From a virus, in IMG/VR virus record IMGVR_UViG_3300049812_004027, positions 1-25,127 of that record: DNA of 25,127 nt, one strand, 5' to 3'. The translations under genes were made by a program, and so were the position numbers. Below, piece by piece: positions 1 to 7,242 of the stretch (position 1 is its first letter; every line of letters begins with the position of its first letter). Below the pieces are notes generated by a model. That model was not told the origin of the DNA. It did not search any database and was given only the letters and a program-made list of their open reading frames with translations.

Positions 1-2
1 GA

Positions 3-647
3 GGTCAGCTTTCACCACAAGTAACACAAGGTGATAGCCAATTTATGGCAGAAGCTAGAGCAGGAATGATCTACAACACAGTGACAGACGAACTTTATGA
101 TGGCCAAAAGGGAATCCATGTAATTCCTTGCTATTATAAATTGGAGTACATTGAATGGAGAGACAGAGATAAAGGTGCTGTTGCTCCAGTAAATGTTTAT
201 CCAGCTGATTCGGATATCATGAGTAAAACTACCAGAGGTGATGATGGTAAGGATCGTCTCGAGAATGGTAACTACATAGAAGAGACAGCCTCTCACTATG
301 TAATGGTTGTTGAGGAAGAGAAATCATCAACAGCTTTAATAACTATGAAGTCTACTCAAAGAAAAAAATCTAAGAAGTGGAATTCAATGATGATGTCCTT
401 AAGGCAAAAGAGAAAAGATGGGAAAGGTTTTTTTAAGCCTGCACCATTTACTCAAATGTATTCTCTTAAAACTGTACTTGAAAAGAACAATCTAGGTTCT
501 TGGTTTGGTTGGGAGATTGAGCATATAGGACAAGTGGAGAGCGAAGAAACAATTAAAGGTGCCTTTGACTTTTATGAGTCATGTAAAAAAGGTGCTGTCA
601 GAGTTAACCACGGCAAAGAAGAACAAGTAGCAAAAACTCCATTCTAA
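3..647 (+). CDS. Unassigned early phage protein, 5' end cut by window
   Basis: The reading frame is open from base 3, and the first in-window ATG (45) sits in the middle of a continuing protein, so the gene starts upstream of the window. The visible part is about 214 residues, hydrophilic and without membrane segments. It contains a conserved-looking 'KPAPFTQMYSL' stretch in the second half and a Lys/Glu-rich C-terminus. It lies 1 bp before the primase gene and is clearly co-transcribed with the replication genes. A single-stranded DNA binding or recombination helper role would fit the position, but I recognise no diagnostic motif and do not assign a function. Confidence 0.85.
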   Translation, partial: GQLSPQVTQGDSQFMAEARAGMIYNTVTDELYDGQKGIHVIPCYYKLEYIEWRDRDKGAVAPVNVYPADSDIMSKTTRGDDGKDRLENGNYIEETASHYVMVVEEEKSSTALITMKSTQRKKSKKWNSMMMSLRQKRKDGKGFFKPAPFTQMYSLKTVLEKNNLGSWFGWEIEHIGQVESEETIKGAFDFYESCKKGAVRVNHGKEEQVAKTPF

Positions 648-648
648 C

Positions 649-2220
649 ATGGATCTACTTGACAAAACCCTGGAGGAGTTTATAGAACTCTTCCAGGGCT
701 CTACTACATATTTTGGTGTTTCCAAACCAACGGGTAAGAAAAACTCTAAAGGTAAGGCAGAATTCAAACATTGGGTTGAACCTTCTCCAATGTCAAAAGA
801 ACATTGGGTGCAACATTTAAAAGGAGAAGCTTATTATGGGTCTGTCCCTATCAGAGATGATAATACATGCAGTTGGGGGGTCATCGATGTTGATCGTTAT
901 AATATACAGCATCAAGAAGTTATATCGATTATACGGAAAAGAAAATACCCACTCGTACCATTCAGATCGAAATCCAACGGACTCCATTTAATTTTATTTA
1001 TTGAAGGTGCAATTCCTGCATCTGCAATGCGTAAAAAATTAATTGAATTAGCTTCTGACCTAGGTATCAATGATACCACTACAGATATTTTTCCTGCTCA
1101 AGATGAGGTGGATCTTACTCCAGATAATTGGGATGAAAAAAGAAAAGGTAACTTTGTAAACTTACCATATCAAAAAGCACATATGACAACTAGAGTTGCA
1201 ATGGATGATCAGTGTAACTCAATCAACTTAAAAGATTTATATAAATTTGTATCTAAATATAGATTAAAGCCTGCTGAATTTAAAAAATTAAAAATATTTC
1301 AAGATGGTGAAACAAAAGATTATCCACCTTGTGTTGTAAACTTTATGAAAAACAAAGTTAAGAAAGGTGAAGGTCGTAATGATGCTATGTTTAACGTAGC
1401 TGTGTTAGCCAAAAAAATTAATCCAGATCCAGTTATGTATCAAGATTGGACAAGAGACATGATGGGAAAAGTGTGTGAAGAAAGATTACATCCAAAAGAA
1501 TTAGAAAACATATTTAAAGGTGTTGAAAATAAAGAGTATGCTTACAAATGCAAAACATCGATTGCACGAATGCATTGTGTATCTAGTGAATGTGTGAAAA
1601 GAAAATTAGGTATTGGTGCTAATGAAGCCTTACCTGAAGTTGGTAAACTCATAAAAGTAAATTCATATCCCGAACCATATTGGATTTTACCTATTCAAGG
1701 TAAATCGATAAGATTATCAACAAAACAATTATACCAACAGCAGTTGTTAGGAGAACAACTTTTAAACTACGATATAGTATGGCGACCACTTAAACCAACT
1801 AAAAGAGATCCAGATCCGTATAGGGATTGGCTTGATGAGTTAATGTCTAACAAACAAGACATGGAGGGTTTTGATGCAACAGAGGAAGGTAGTGACGTAT
1901 TTAATTCTAGAATGTCTAGATTCTTAGAAGATGTTGAGGATACAACAGAGTTTGATCAAATAGACTCTGGTAATATATGGCGTGATGAAGTTGAAATGAG
2001 ATTTAAATTAGAAACATTTAGATCATTTATGAAAAAGATGGGTTACAATTGGAATGAAAAAGAATGTACAAGATTTTTAGAACAAGGTGGCGCAAAGCCA
2101 AAAGCAAAATTCAAAGGTATACAAAGCAGACATTGGATTGTACCTTTACCAAAACAACAGGAACACAAAAATAAAGATGTCAAATTTACTAAACCGAAGG
2201 CTGCGTGGGAAGACAATTAA
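649..2220 (+). CDS. TOTE-type archaeo-eukaryotic primase (AEP superfamily)
   Basis: This 523-aa protein probably makes primers for phage DNA replication. Residues 77-84 (GVIDVDRY) give the metal-binding DxD pair (D80, D82). Residues 106-115 (RSKSNGLHLI) match the second AEP motif with G111 and H113. Residues 148-151 (FPAQ) and 167-174 (GNFVNLPY) match the signature of the TOTE conflict-system primase branch as I know it. A Cys trio at about 301, 310 and 315 may bind zinc. The C-terminal third (from about 330) is acidic to mixed and unrecognised. The start ATG follows the upstream stop by 1 bp and has no Shine-Dalgarno sequence, suggesting translational coupling. An SF1 helicase and family A polymerase follow in the same operon, which supports a replication role. 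Family call is confident; the TOTE sub-branch is moderately so. Confidence 0.85.
   Translation: MDLLDKTLEEFIELFQGSTTYFGVSKPTGKKNSKGKAEFKHWVEPSPMSKEHWVQHLKGEAYYGSVPIRDDNTCSWGVIDVDRYNIQHQEVISIIRKRKYPLVPFRSKSNGLHLILFIEGAIPASAMRKKLIELASDLGINDTTTDIFPAQDEVDLTPDNWDEKRKGNFVNLPYQKAHMTTRVAMDDQCNSINLKDLYKFVSKYRLKPAEFKKLKIFQDGETKDYPPCVVNFMKNKVKKGEGRNDAMFNVAVLAKKINPDPVMYQDWTRDMMGKVCEERLHPKELENIFKGVENKEYAYKCKTSIARMHCVSSECVKRKLGIGANEALPEVGKLIKVNSYPEPYWILPIQGKSIRLSTKQLYQQQLLGEQLLNYDIVWRPLKPTKRDPDPYRDWLDELMSNKQDMEGFDATEEGSDVFNSRMSRFLEDVEDTTEFDQIDSGNIWRDEVEMRFKLETFRSFMKKMGYNWNEKECTRFLEQGGAKPKAKFKGIQSRHWIVPLPKQQEHKNKDVKFTKPKAAWEDN
668..698 (+). other. Strong hairpin at the start of the primase coding region
   Basis: CCCTGGAGGAGTT (668-680) pairs with AACTCTTCCAGGG (686-698) around a 5-nt loop (TATAG). 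This is a 13-bp stem with only one G-U wobble, beginning 19 nt after the start codon. It encodes part of the N-terminal helix (residues 7-17). The stem contains GGAGG, so it could also hide or mimic a ribosome binding site. An RNA-level role (translation brake or processing site) is inferred. Confidence 0.6.
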
Positions 2221-3787
2221 AATATTTGGTCCTCCAGGCACAGGTAAAACAGAAAACTTACTAAAACGTGTGCAACGTTATCTTAGGCAAGGATACTCCC
2301 CTGATGAAATCTGTTACGTATCTTTTACAAACAAAGCTGTAAATGAATGTGTTGCAAGAGTAAGACAAAGATTTAAAGAATATGATGAAGATGATTTTAA
2401 ATATTTCAGAACATTGCACTCTTTGGCTCGGCAGCAGTTTGCTGAAATACCTGTACTAGATCCAAAAGCTGATATGTTAATGTTTCATACTCAATACGGA
2501 ACTATAAAAGTGAATTACAAAGAGGGCCATGATGATGCTAAAGTTTATAATAATTGGTCCTTACAAATATATGATAGAGCAAGAAACATGAAGGTAGATC
2601 CTGTATGGCTTTACAAACAGCAATCTAGGAAAGCTGTGAGGTTACAACAATTTAAATCAATTATAAATGGTTACGAAGAATTTAAAACAATGGAACTGGA
2701 GAACGGACAACGGACACCTGACAGATTAGATTTTACCGACATGGTGCAAAGATATATTACTGATGGTTTGGTAATACCATTTAAGGTGTTAATGGTTGAT
2801 GAAGCTCAAGATCTTACACCTTTGCAGTGGGACATGGTTGTAAAGATAGCTGAAGCTGTAGACAGAGTTTACATTGCAGGCGATGATGATCAGGCAATCT
2901 ATGAATGGAATGGTGCAGATGTTAATTTGTTTCAAACTTTTCCTGGCAAGTCTCTTGTTTTGAAAAAGAGTGTACGATTGAATAAGAATATACATTTTTT
3001 TTCTAGCTGCATTTTGCATTCGATGGGTAGTAATAGAATAGAGAAAGAGTTTTATTCTAATGGTAAAGATGGATCTATACAAAGATGGAATGGATTGAAG
3101 AAAGTGCCTTGGGATTTAGATGGTAGTTGGATGGTGCTAGCTAGAATAAATGATGTGAAGAGAGAGCTGCAGCAGGAGGCAAAGAACCTTGGCCTATACT
3201 ATCAAGATCAAAAGAATAATAAATCGTTTGATCCGAATCAATTCATGGCGATTCAATTATGGGAGAAAGTTTGCGAGGGTGGTGCGATAGCACGAGAAGA
3301 AGCCTGTATCATGTATGAATATTTATTAAACATAGACCACGGATACCGGTCACAGGACAGCAAAAAATGGTCTTTTGCACACCCAAATCAAGTGTTTACT
3401 TTTGACGAATTACATTTAAGGTGTGGTATGCGAGACGAGAAAGGTCCTTGGAATCAAGTGTTTAAGAGAAAATTTAAAGATAAAGATAAACAATACTTCA
3501 ATAAATTAATGAAAGAAGGTGTGGATCTTACGCAACCACCTAAAATTATAATTGATACAATACATCAAGTTAAGGGTGGAGAGGCAGATAATGTGGTGCT
3601 AGCCAGTAAATGTAACTTTCCATCACATTTTGACAAAAAGAATTTAGCAGAAAAAGTAAAAGAACTTCGAGTTTGGTATACGGGTGTAACTCGATGTAAA
3701 CAAAATCTACATCTGCTAGGTACAAACCATCAATATAACTTTCCATTAGGAAAGTATTTTAAATTATACGAGGCAAACTATGTTTAG
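2177..3787 (+). CDS. UvrD/PcrA-like superfamily 1 DNA helicase
   Basis: A 536-aa ATP-dependent DNA unwinding enzyme, likely working at the phage replication fork with the primase and polymerase. From this start, Walker A GPPGTGKT is at residues 18-25, followed by a QRY...SFTNKAV region (motif Ia). Walker B VDEAQD is around 207-212. GDDDQAIYEWNGA is motif III. DTIHQVKGGEADNVVL is motif V, and WYTGVTRCKQNLHLL is motif VI near the C-terminus. All SF1A motifs are intact. The frame is open to an earlier ATG at 2087, but the ATG at 2177 puts Walker A at the usual distance from the N-terminus and leaves only a 44-bp overlap with the primase gene. It is shorter than cellular UvrD (about 720 aa), so the accessory subdomains are reduced. 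Confidence 0.93.
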   Translation: MSNLLNRRLRGKTIKIFGPPGTGKTENLLKRVQRYLRQGYSPDEICYVSFTNKAVNECVARVRQRFKEYDEDDFKYFRTLHSLARQQFAEIPVLDPKADMLMFHTQYGTIKVNYKEGHDDAKVYNNWSLQIYDRARNMKVDPVWLYKQQSRKAVRLQQFKSIINGYEEFKTMELENGQRTPDRLDFTDMVQRYITDGLVIPFKVLMVDEAQDLTPLQWDMVVKIAEAVDRVYIAGDDDQAIYEWNGADVNLFQTFPGKSLVLKKSVRLNKNIHFFSSCILHSMGSNRIEKEFYSNGKDGSIQRWNGLKKVPWDLDGSWMVLARINDVKRELQQEAKNLGLYYQDQKNNKSFDPNQFMAIQLWEKVCEGGAIAREEACIMYEYLLNIDHGYRSQDSKKWSFAHPNQVFTFDELHLRCGMRDEKGPWNQVFKRKFKDKDKQYFNKLMKEGVDLTQPPKIIIDTIHQVKGGEADNVVLASKCNFPSHFDKKNLAEKVKELRVWYTGVTRCKQNLHLLGTNHQYNFPLGKYFKLYEANYV

Positions 3788-3983
3788 ACAATTAATACTT
3801 AGTGCGCTGGAAGATAGATACAACGCACAAATATCTGAAGCCGAGGCTACGCTTAAAATATATTTAGAAAAGCCTGTAGCAATCGGTGAACACCCGCAGC
3901 ATATAGAAGAAGCTGATAAGTTAGTTGAAAAAATATCACAAGCTGAGGAGAAAATAAGAATACTGCAGGAGTTTAAATTATGA
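3780..3983 (+). CDS. Small helical hypothetical protein
   Basis: A 67-aa, mostly helical and charged protein. Heptad-like Leu/Ile spacing in the second half (ADKLVEKISQAEEKIRILQ) suggests a short coiled coil. It has no Cys pair, membrane segment or known catalytic motif. The start overlaps the helicase stop by 8 bp and its own stop is overlapped by the DUF3310 gene, so it is translated as part of the replication operon. A helper subunit for the helicase or polymerase is possible but unproven. Confidence 0.75.
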   Translation: MFRQLILSALEDRYNAQISEAEATLKIYLEKPVAIGEHPQHIEEADKLVEKISQAEEKIRILQEFKL

Positions 3984-4225
3984 CAAACAAAGATATGTTT
4001 GATGATGCATTTCCACAAGATAGACAAATCGGGGGATCTCACTACAAACACTTTCATATTCAACCTTATGAATTTATTTCAAAAAATGAATTATCGTTCT
4101 TTCAAGGGAATGTAATTAAGTACGTTTGTAGGTATCGTTTCAAAAATGGTGTTGAAGATTTGGAAAAGATAAAACATTACTGCGAGTTAGAAATCAAAAA
4201 ATTAAAAGACACAAAAAAAAAATGA
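3980..4225 (+). CDS. DUF3310 (SaV-like) protein
   Basis: An 81-aa protein with the characteristic DUF3310 pattern: IGGSHYK...IQPYEFI, then FFQGNVIKYVCRYRFKNG.EDL.K..HYC. This family is common in phages next to nucleotide metabolism and replication genes and is sometimes annotated as nucleotide kinase-like, although its biochemical role is not settled. Here it overlaps the preceding gene by 4 bp (ATGA) and is itself overlapped by a tiny membrane ORF (ATGA), two genes ahead of the DNA polymerase. The gene ends in an A8 tract just before the stop. Confidence 0.9.
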   Translation: MTNKDMFDDAFPQDRQIGGSHYKHFHIQPYEFISKNELSFFQGNVIKYVCRYRFKNGVEDLEKIKHYCELEIKKLKDTKKK

Positions 4226-4317
4226 CAATACAATATGGATTGGGCATGTTGGGTGTCGGGATAATTGCAATTTTTGTGGCAGCTATTATAACATATTTTA
4301 TTTTTAAAAAGCTATGA
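4222..4317 (+). CDS. 31-aa single-pass membrane micropeptide
   Basis: A 31-residue ORF with ATGA overlaps at both ends: its ATG overlaps the DUF3310 stop and its stop overlaps the polymerase start. After MTIQYGLGML comes one long hydrophobic stretch (GVGIIAIFVAAIITYFIF) and a positively charged KKL end. That is the layout of a single transmembrane helix with a short basic tail. The exact fit between two genes with 4-bp overlaps is hard to explain as chance. It may anchor the replication machinery at the membrane or act as a small host-takeover peptide; this is inference only. Confidence 0.65.
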   Translation: MTIQYGLGMLGVGIIAIFVAAIITYFIFKKL

Positions 4318-6182
4318 CACACCAATTAAATTTTATTTACAATGATTCTGATTGGGTTTGTCCTAATGAATATCCAGATTTAAGACACGCTAAAGAAATA
4401 GCAATTGACCTTGAAACTAAGGATCCTAATATAAAAACAAAAGGTGCAGGTTGGGCTACCTTTGATGGACACATCGTGGGTTTTGCTGTAGCTGCTTTTG
4501 ATCAACAATGGTATTTTCCAATTCATCATGATGCGGGTGGTAATATGGACTCTGCAATTACTACAGCTTGGATGCAAGAAGTTTTAAAAACACCAGCCAC
4601 TAAAATATTTCACAATGCTAGTTATGATGTCGGTTGGCTGCTTGTAAATGGTTTTGAAATCAATGGTCCTATTGTAGATACGATGATAGCTGCTGCACTT
4701 ATAAATGAAAATAGATTTAGTTTTAGTTTGAATGCATGTGCGAAAGATTATTTAGGAGAGATAAAAAACGAAACATTTTTAAATGAAAAAGCAAAAGAGT
4801 GGGGTATTGATGCTAAGGCAGATCTTTGGAAACTTCCTGCAGGCTATGTAGGTTTTTACGCAGAACAAGATGCAGGTCTAACATTGAAGCTTTGGCAGCG
4901 ATTTAAAACAGAGATTACAAAACAAAGTCTTAACGATGTTTGGGAAATGGAGATGGAGCTGCTGCCTATATTAATTGAGACAAGACGTAGAGGTATAAGA
5001 GTGGATGAAGAAAAAGCAGAAAAATTAAAAAAAGAATTTAAAGAGAAAGAACATCTTGTGTTAAAAAAAATAAAACAGGAAACTACTATGAAGCCTGATA
5101 TTTGGGCTGCAAGATCTGTAGCTCAGGTGTTTGATAGGATAGGTGTTGATTACCCACGAACACCGAAAACCGGAGAACCAAGCTTTACCCAAAACTGGCT
5201 AGTGAATTGTAATAACCCGATAGCGCAACTAATAAGAGAAGCAAGAGAAATAAATAAATTCCATTCAACATTCATCGACTCCATTCAAAGGTTTGTTCAC
5301 AAAGGTAGAATACATTCAGAAATAAATCAATTAAGATCTGATCAGGGTGGAACAGTTTCTGGTAGGTTGTCATACTCTAACCCTAACTTGCAACAAATAC
5401 CTGCAAGAAATAAAGAGTTTGGAGACAAGATAAGAAGTTTATTCTTACCTGAAGAAGGAAAACAATGGGGTAGTTTTGATTATAGCCAACAAGAGCCACG
5501 ATTAGTTGCACATTACGCTGCAAGTGTTAATGAAGATTTTAGTGGTGCAGATGAATTTATTGAAGCTTATAAAAACGAAGCTGCCGACTTTCATCAGATA
5601 GTAGCTGATATGGCAGGTATAAGTAGAACACAGGCAAAGACGATCAATTTGGGTCTTTTTTATGGTATGGGTAAGGCCAAATTAGGTAGAGAACTTGGTA
5701 TCTCAAAAGATAATGCAGAAAATTTGTTGAACAAATATCATACTAGGGTGCCTTTTGTTAAAAAATTAGCAGAAGCAGTTACTGGTAGTGCCTCAAAATA
5801 TGGGTTTATTCGCACGATAAGGGGTCGTAAATGCCGATTTGACATGTGGGAGCCTGCTACCTTCGGAATGAATAAGGCCATGCAATACGAAGAGGCTAAA
5901 GCAATCTATGGTAACAACATTAGAAGGGCTTTTACCTACAAAGCTTTGAATAGACTTATTCAAGGATCAGCAGCTGATCAAACAAAACAAGCAATGATTA
6001 ATTGTTACAAGCATGGGTTTAAACCTATCTTACAAATACATGATGAATTATGCTTTTCAATAAATGATGAAAATGATATTAAAGGAGTAAAGGAGGTGAT
6101 GGAAAATGCTATTGAAAATCTTAAAGTCCCTTTCAAAGTTGATGTGGCCCTCGGCAAAAGTTGGGGTGAAGCGAAAGAGTAA
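4314..6182 (+). CDS. polA: Family A DNA polymerase with 3'-5' exonuclease domain (Leu762 type)
   Basis: A 622-aa replicative polymerase lacking a 5'-3' exonuclease domain, as usual in phages. Proofreading motifs are intact: exo I D32 and E34 (AIDLETKD), exo II around D105 (FHNASYD), exo III Y182/D186 (YAEQD). The polymerase domain has motif A with catalytic D389 (FDYSQQEPR), motif B KTINLGLFYGMG (442-453) and motif C HDE at 576-578. At the position equivalent to E. coli Phe762 the residue is Leu446 (codon TTG, 5649-5651). Leu at this site is a known variant among marine virus polymerases, and the literature links it to slower, more accurate synthesis. The start overlaps a micropeptide by 4 bp; the last 77 bp also encode a nested ORF. 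Confidence 0.97.
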   Translation: MTHQLNFIYNDSDWVCPNEYPDLRHAKEIAIDLETKDPNIKTKGAGWATFDGHIVGFAVAAFDQQWYFPIHHDAGGNMDSAITTAWMQEVLKTPATKIFHNASYDVGWLLVNGFEINGPIVDTMIAAALINENRFSFSLNACAKDYLGEIKNETFLNEKAKEWGIDAKADLWKLPAGYVGFYAEQDAGLTLKLWQRFKTEITKQSLNDVWEMEMELLPILIETRRRGIRVDEEKAEKLKKEFKEKEHLVLKKIKQETTMKPDIWAARSVAQVFDRIGVDYPRTPKTGEPSFTQNWLVNCNNPIAQLIREAREINKFHSTFIDSIQRFVHKGRIHSEINQLRSDQGGTVSGRLSYSNPNLQQIPARNKEFGDKIRSLFLPEEGKQWGSFDYSQQEPRLVAHYAASVNEDFSGADEFIEAYKNEAADFHQIVADMAGISRTQAKTINLGLFYGMGKAKLGRELGISKDNAENLLNKYHTRVPFVKKLAEAVTGSASKYGFIRTIRGRKCRFDMWEPATFGMNKAMQYEEAKAIYGNNIRRAFTYKALNRLIQGSAADQTKQAMINCYKHGFKPILQIHDELCFSINDENDIKGVKEVMENAIENLKVPFKVDVALGKSWGEAKE

Positions 6183-6258
6183 TAGAGAAATTGAGGGATA
6201 TTACTTTGATGGTAAAAAATTAAAAACATTGTACAAAAAAACTACTTATTTTTATTAA
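6106..6258 (+). CDS. 50-aa ORF nested in the polymerase 3' end
   Basis: ATG at 6106 is preceded by AAAGGAGGTGATGGAAA. This is an almost perfect anti-16S match (AGGAGGTGAT, 6091-6100) with a 5-nt spacer, one of the best ribosome binding sites in the window. The ORF runs out of the polymerase gene in another frame and ends in TAATG, whose ATG starts the methyltransferase-like gene. It thereby fills the otherwise empty 75-bp gap. The product is basic: an N-terminal amphipathic part (MLLKILKSLSKLMW) and a C-terminal part rich in Tyr and Lys (GYYFDGKKLKTLYKK). I recognise no family. Coupling of this ORF would also explain why the next gene has no ribosome binding site. Confidence 0.6.
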   Translation: MLLKILKSLSKLMWPSAKVGVKRKSNREIEGYYFDGKKLKTLYKKTTYFY

Positions 6259-6746
6259 TGAAACCTTGGTCAATTGATCGGTCAGATAAAAAGAATCTTT
6301 CTTTTTCAGCTGTCAAAATGAAATACTTAAGAACTCCTAAAGATATTTGGGAGGATCTAAAAAAAGAATTTAAGTTTACTGTAGATTGCTGCGCATCTGA
6401 TCAAAATCACTTGTTGCCTAAATATTACACGATAGAGAACAGCTGCTTAGATAAGGATTGGACAGGTGAGGTTGCTTACATTCATCCGTTGTTTGACATG
6501 AAGATACCTAAATTTGTAGAAAAAGCATTTTTCACAAATAATTTTACTGGTGTTTTTTTATTACCTGCTGCAACACATACAAAATATTTTCACGATTACA
6601 TTTATCACAATACAAATTGTGAGATAAGGTTTTTAAAAAAACCTAAACGTGGTTTTAGATTTGGTCATGACGATGGCACGGAGGATGATCCAAACAAAAT
6701 TGGTTATATTAAACCTCTCATGATTGTAATTTTCAGGAATCCTTAA
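6258..6746 (+). CDS. Phage Dam-like N6-adenine methyltransferase homologue with degenerate catalytic motif
   Basis: A 162-aa protein that follows the phage N-6-adenine-methyltransferase (Dam) family line by line: TPKDIWEDLKKEFKFTVDCCAS at the N-terminus, then YYTIENSCLDKDWTG, FLLPAATHTKYFHDYI and EIRFLKK...GFRFG. However, the catalytic (D/N)PPY motif is replaced by H76-P77-L78-F79 in AYIHPLFDM. The essential first residue and the aromatic-preceding Pro are lost. It may therefore be an inactive DNA-binding derivative or use unusual chemistry. Its ATG is coupled to the nested ORF by TAATG. The 3' end overlaps a convergent minus-strand gene by 14 bp. Confidence 0.82.
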   Translation: MKPWSIDRSDKKNLSFSAVKMKYLRTPKDIWEDLKKEFKFTVDCCASDQNHLLPKYYTIENSCLDKDWTGEVAYIHPLFDMKIPKFVEKAFFTNNFTGVFLLPAATHTKYFHDYIYHNTNCEIRFLKKPKRGFRFGHDDGTEDDPNKIGYIKPLMIVIFRNP

Positions 6747-6873
6747 ACTCTTTTTTCTCTAACTTCTCAATCTCTTCAAAGGTAAGATCTTTTAACCTAG
6801 GATCATAAACATAAAACTTAAGCTTATATCCTTTTTCTTTTAACTCTTTTATTCGTTGTGGTGTCCAGTACAT
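6733..6873 (-). CDS. 46-aa charged hypothetical protein
   Basis: A minus-strand ORF starting with ATG at 6873, with AGGAGA 6 nt upstream and a well-formed promoter just beyond it (-10 TATAAT at 6901-6906). The product (MYWTPQRIKELKEKGYKLKF...) is soluble and charged: an N-terminal helix, a YDPRLKDLTF segment and an acidic/basic C-terminal helix. It looks like a small DNA- or protein-binding adaptor but matches nothing I know. It converges on the methyltransferase-like gene with a 14-bp tail overlap. Confidence 0.7.
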   Translation of the reverse strand: MYWTPQRIKELKEKGYKLKFYVYDPRLKDLTFEEIEKLEKKEFKDS

Positions 6874-6900
6874 TTTGCTCTCCTATTTTTTTTATTCTTA

Positions 6901-6909
6901 ATTATACCA
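6901..6909 (-). promoter_or_regulatory. Extended -10 promoter for the 46-aa minus-strand gene
   Basis: On the minus strand the sequence reads TGGTATAAT, an extended -10 (TGN + perfect TATAAT). It lies about 20 nt upstream of the AGGAGA ribosome binding site of the gene starting at 6873. No good -35 is present 16-18 nt further upstream, which is normal for extended -10 promoters. Confidence 0.6.
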
Positions 6910-6958
6910 CAAGCAATTTTTGACTTTTTTATTTTATTGAATAATAGACGACCACCTG

Positions 6959-7048
6959 ATGCAGGGGTTCTATTCTAGATGCGACACTGAATGCTTTTAC
7001 GAAAATTTAGAGCGCAGTAGCCTTGGGAAAAAAATTAGTTTTTTTTAG
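6959..7048 (+). ncRNA. Small + strand transcript candidate (sRNA or 29-aa peptide)
   Basis: This spot between minus-strand genes is locally richer in GC than its surroundings. A + strand TTGACT (6920-6925) and a weak TAATAG (6942-6947) are 16 nt apart. About 12 nt later an ATG opens a 29-codon frame (MQGFYSRCDTECFYENLERS and 9 more). A small CCTG-ATG-CAGG hairpin surrounds the ATG. The segment ends in A7-TTAG-T8, which could act as a weak U-tract end. There is no ribosome binding site, so a short regulatory RNA is as likely as a peptide. The rest of 6874-7050 holds nothing else I can identify. Confidence 0.28.
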
Positions 7049-7063
7049 CTAGGTTAACTAGCT
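7028..7063 (-). terminator. Weak intrinsic terminator of the minus-strand cluster
   Basis: On the minus strand an AGCTAG stem (7058-7063) pairs with CTAGCT (7047-7052) around a 5-nt loop that contains the stop codon of the gene ending at 7054. It is followed by an A8 run, CTAA and a T7 run. The stem is short and AT-rich, so termination strength is uncertain. Confidence 0.4.
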
Positions 7064-7242
7064 ATATCAAAAAGACCTTTTTGTGCGTCTTCAACACTTT
7101 GTTCATTGATCTTAACTTTAAGATCTTTGATTTTAATATCGATCCACTTCATGTCTGGCGTAACTCTACCTTGTTCCAACGCTTTGCCCGCCCACTTGGA
7201 CTCCAACTGAAGTTTCTCCGTTATTAACTTTTGTAGTTGCAT
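7054..7242 (-). CDS. 62-aa helical hypothetical protein
   Basis: Translation from ATG at 7242 is set by AGGAGGT 8 nt upstream, located inside the previous gene. An in-frame TTG at 7251 overlaps that ribosome binding site and is unlikely to be used. The protein is helical and charged (MQLQKLITEKLQLESKW...WIDIKIKDLKVKINEQ), without Cys or membrane segment, and could form a coiled coil. It overlaps the 3' end of the upstream minus-strand gene by 77 bp, the longest overlap with good signals in the cluster. Function unknown. Confidence 0.7.
   Translation of the reverse strand: MQLQKLITEKLQLESKWAGKALEQGRVTPDMKWIDIKIKDLKVKINEQSVEDAQKGLFDIAS

Noticed and set aside
6940-7020. Possible tRNA or tRNA-end attachment site (GGGGTTCTATTCTAG resembles a T-arm)
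   Set aside because: No acceptor stem, anticodon arm or proper T-stem can be built on either strand.
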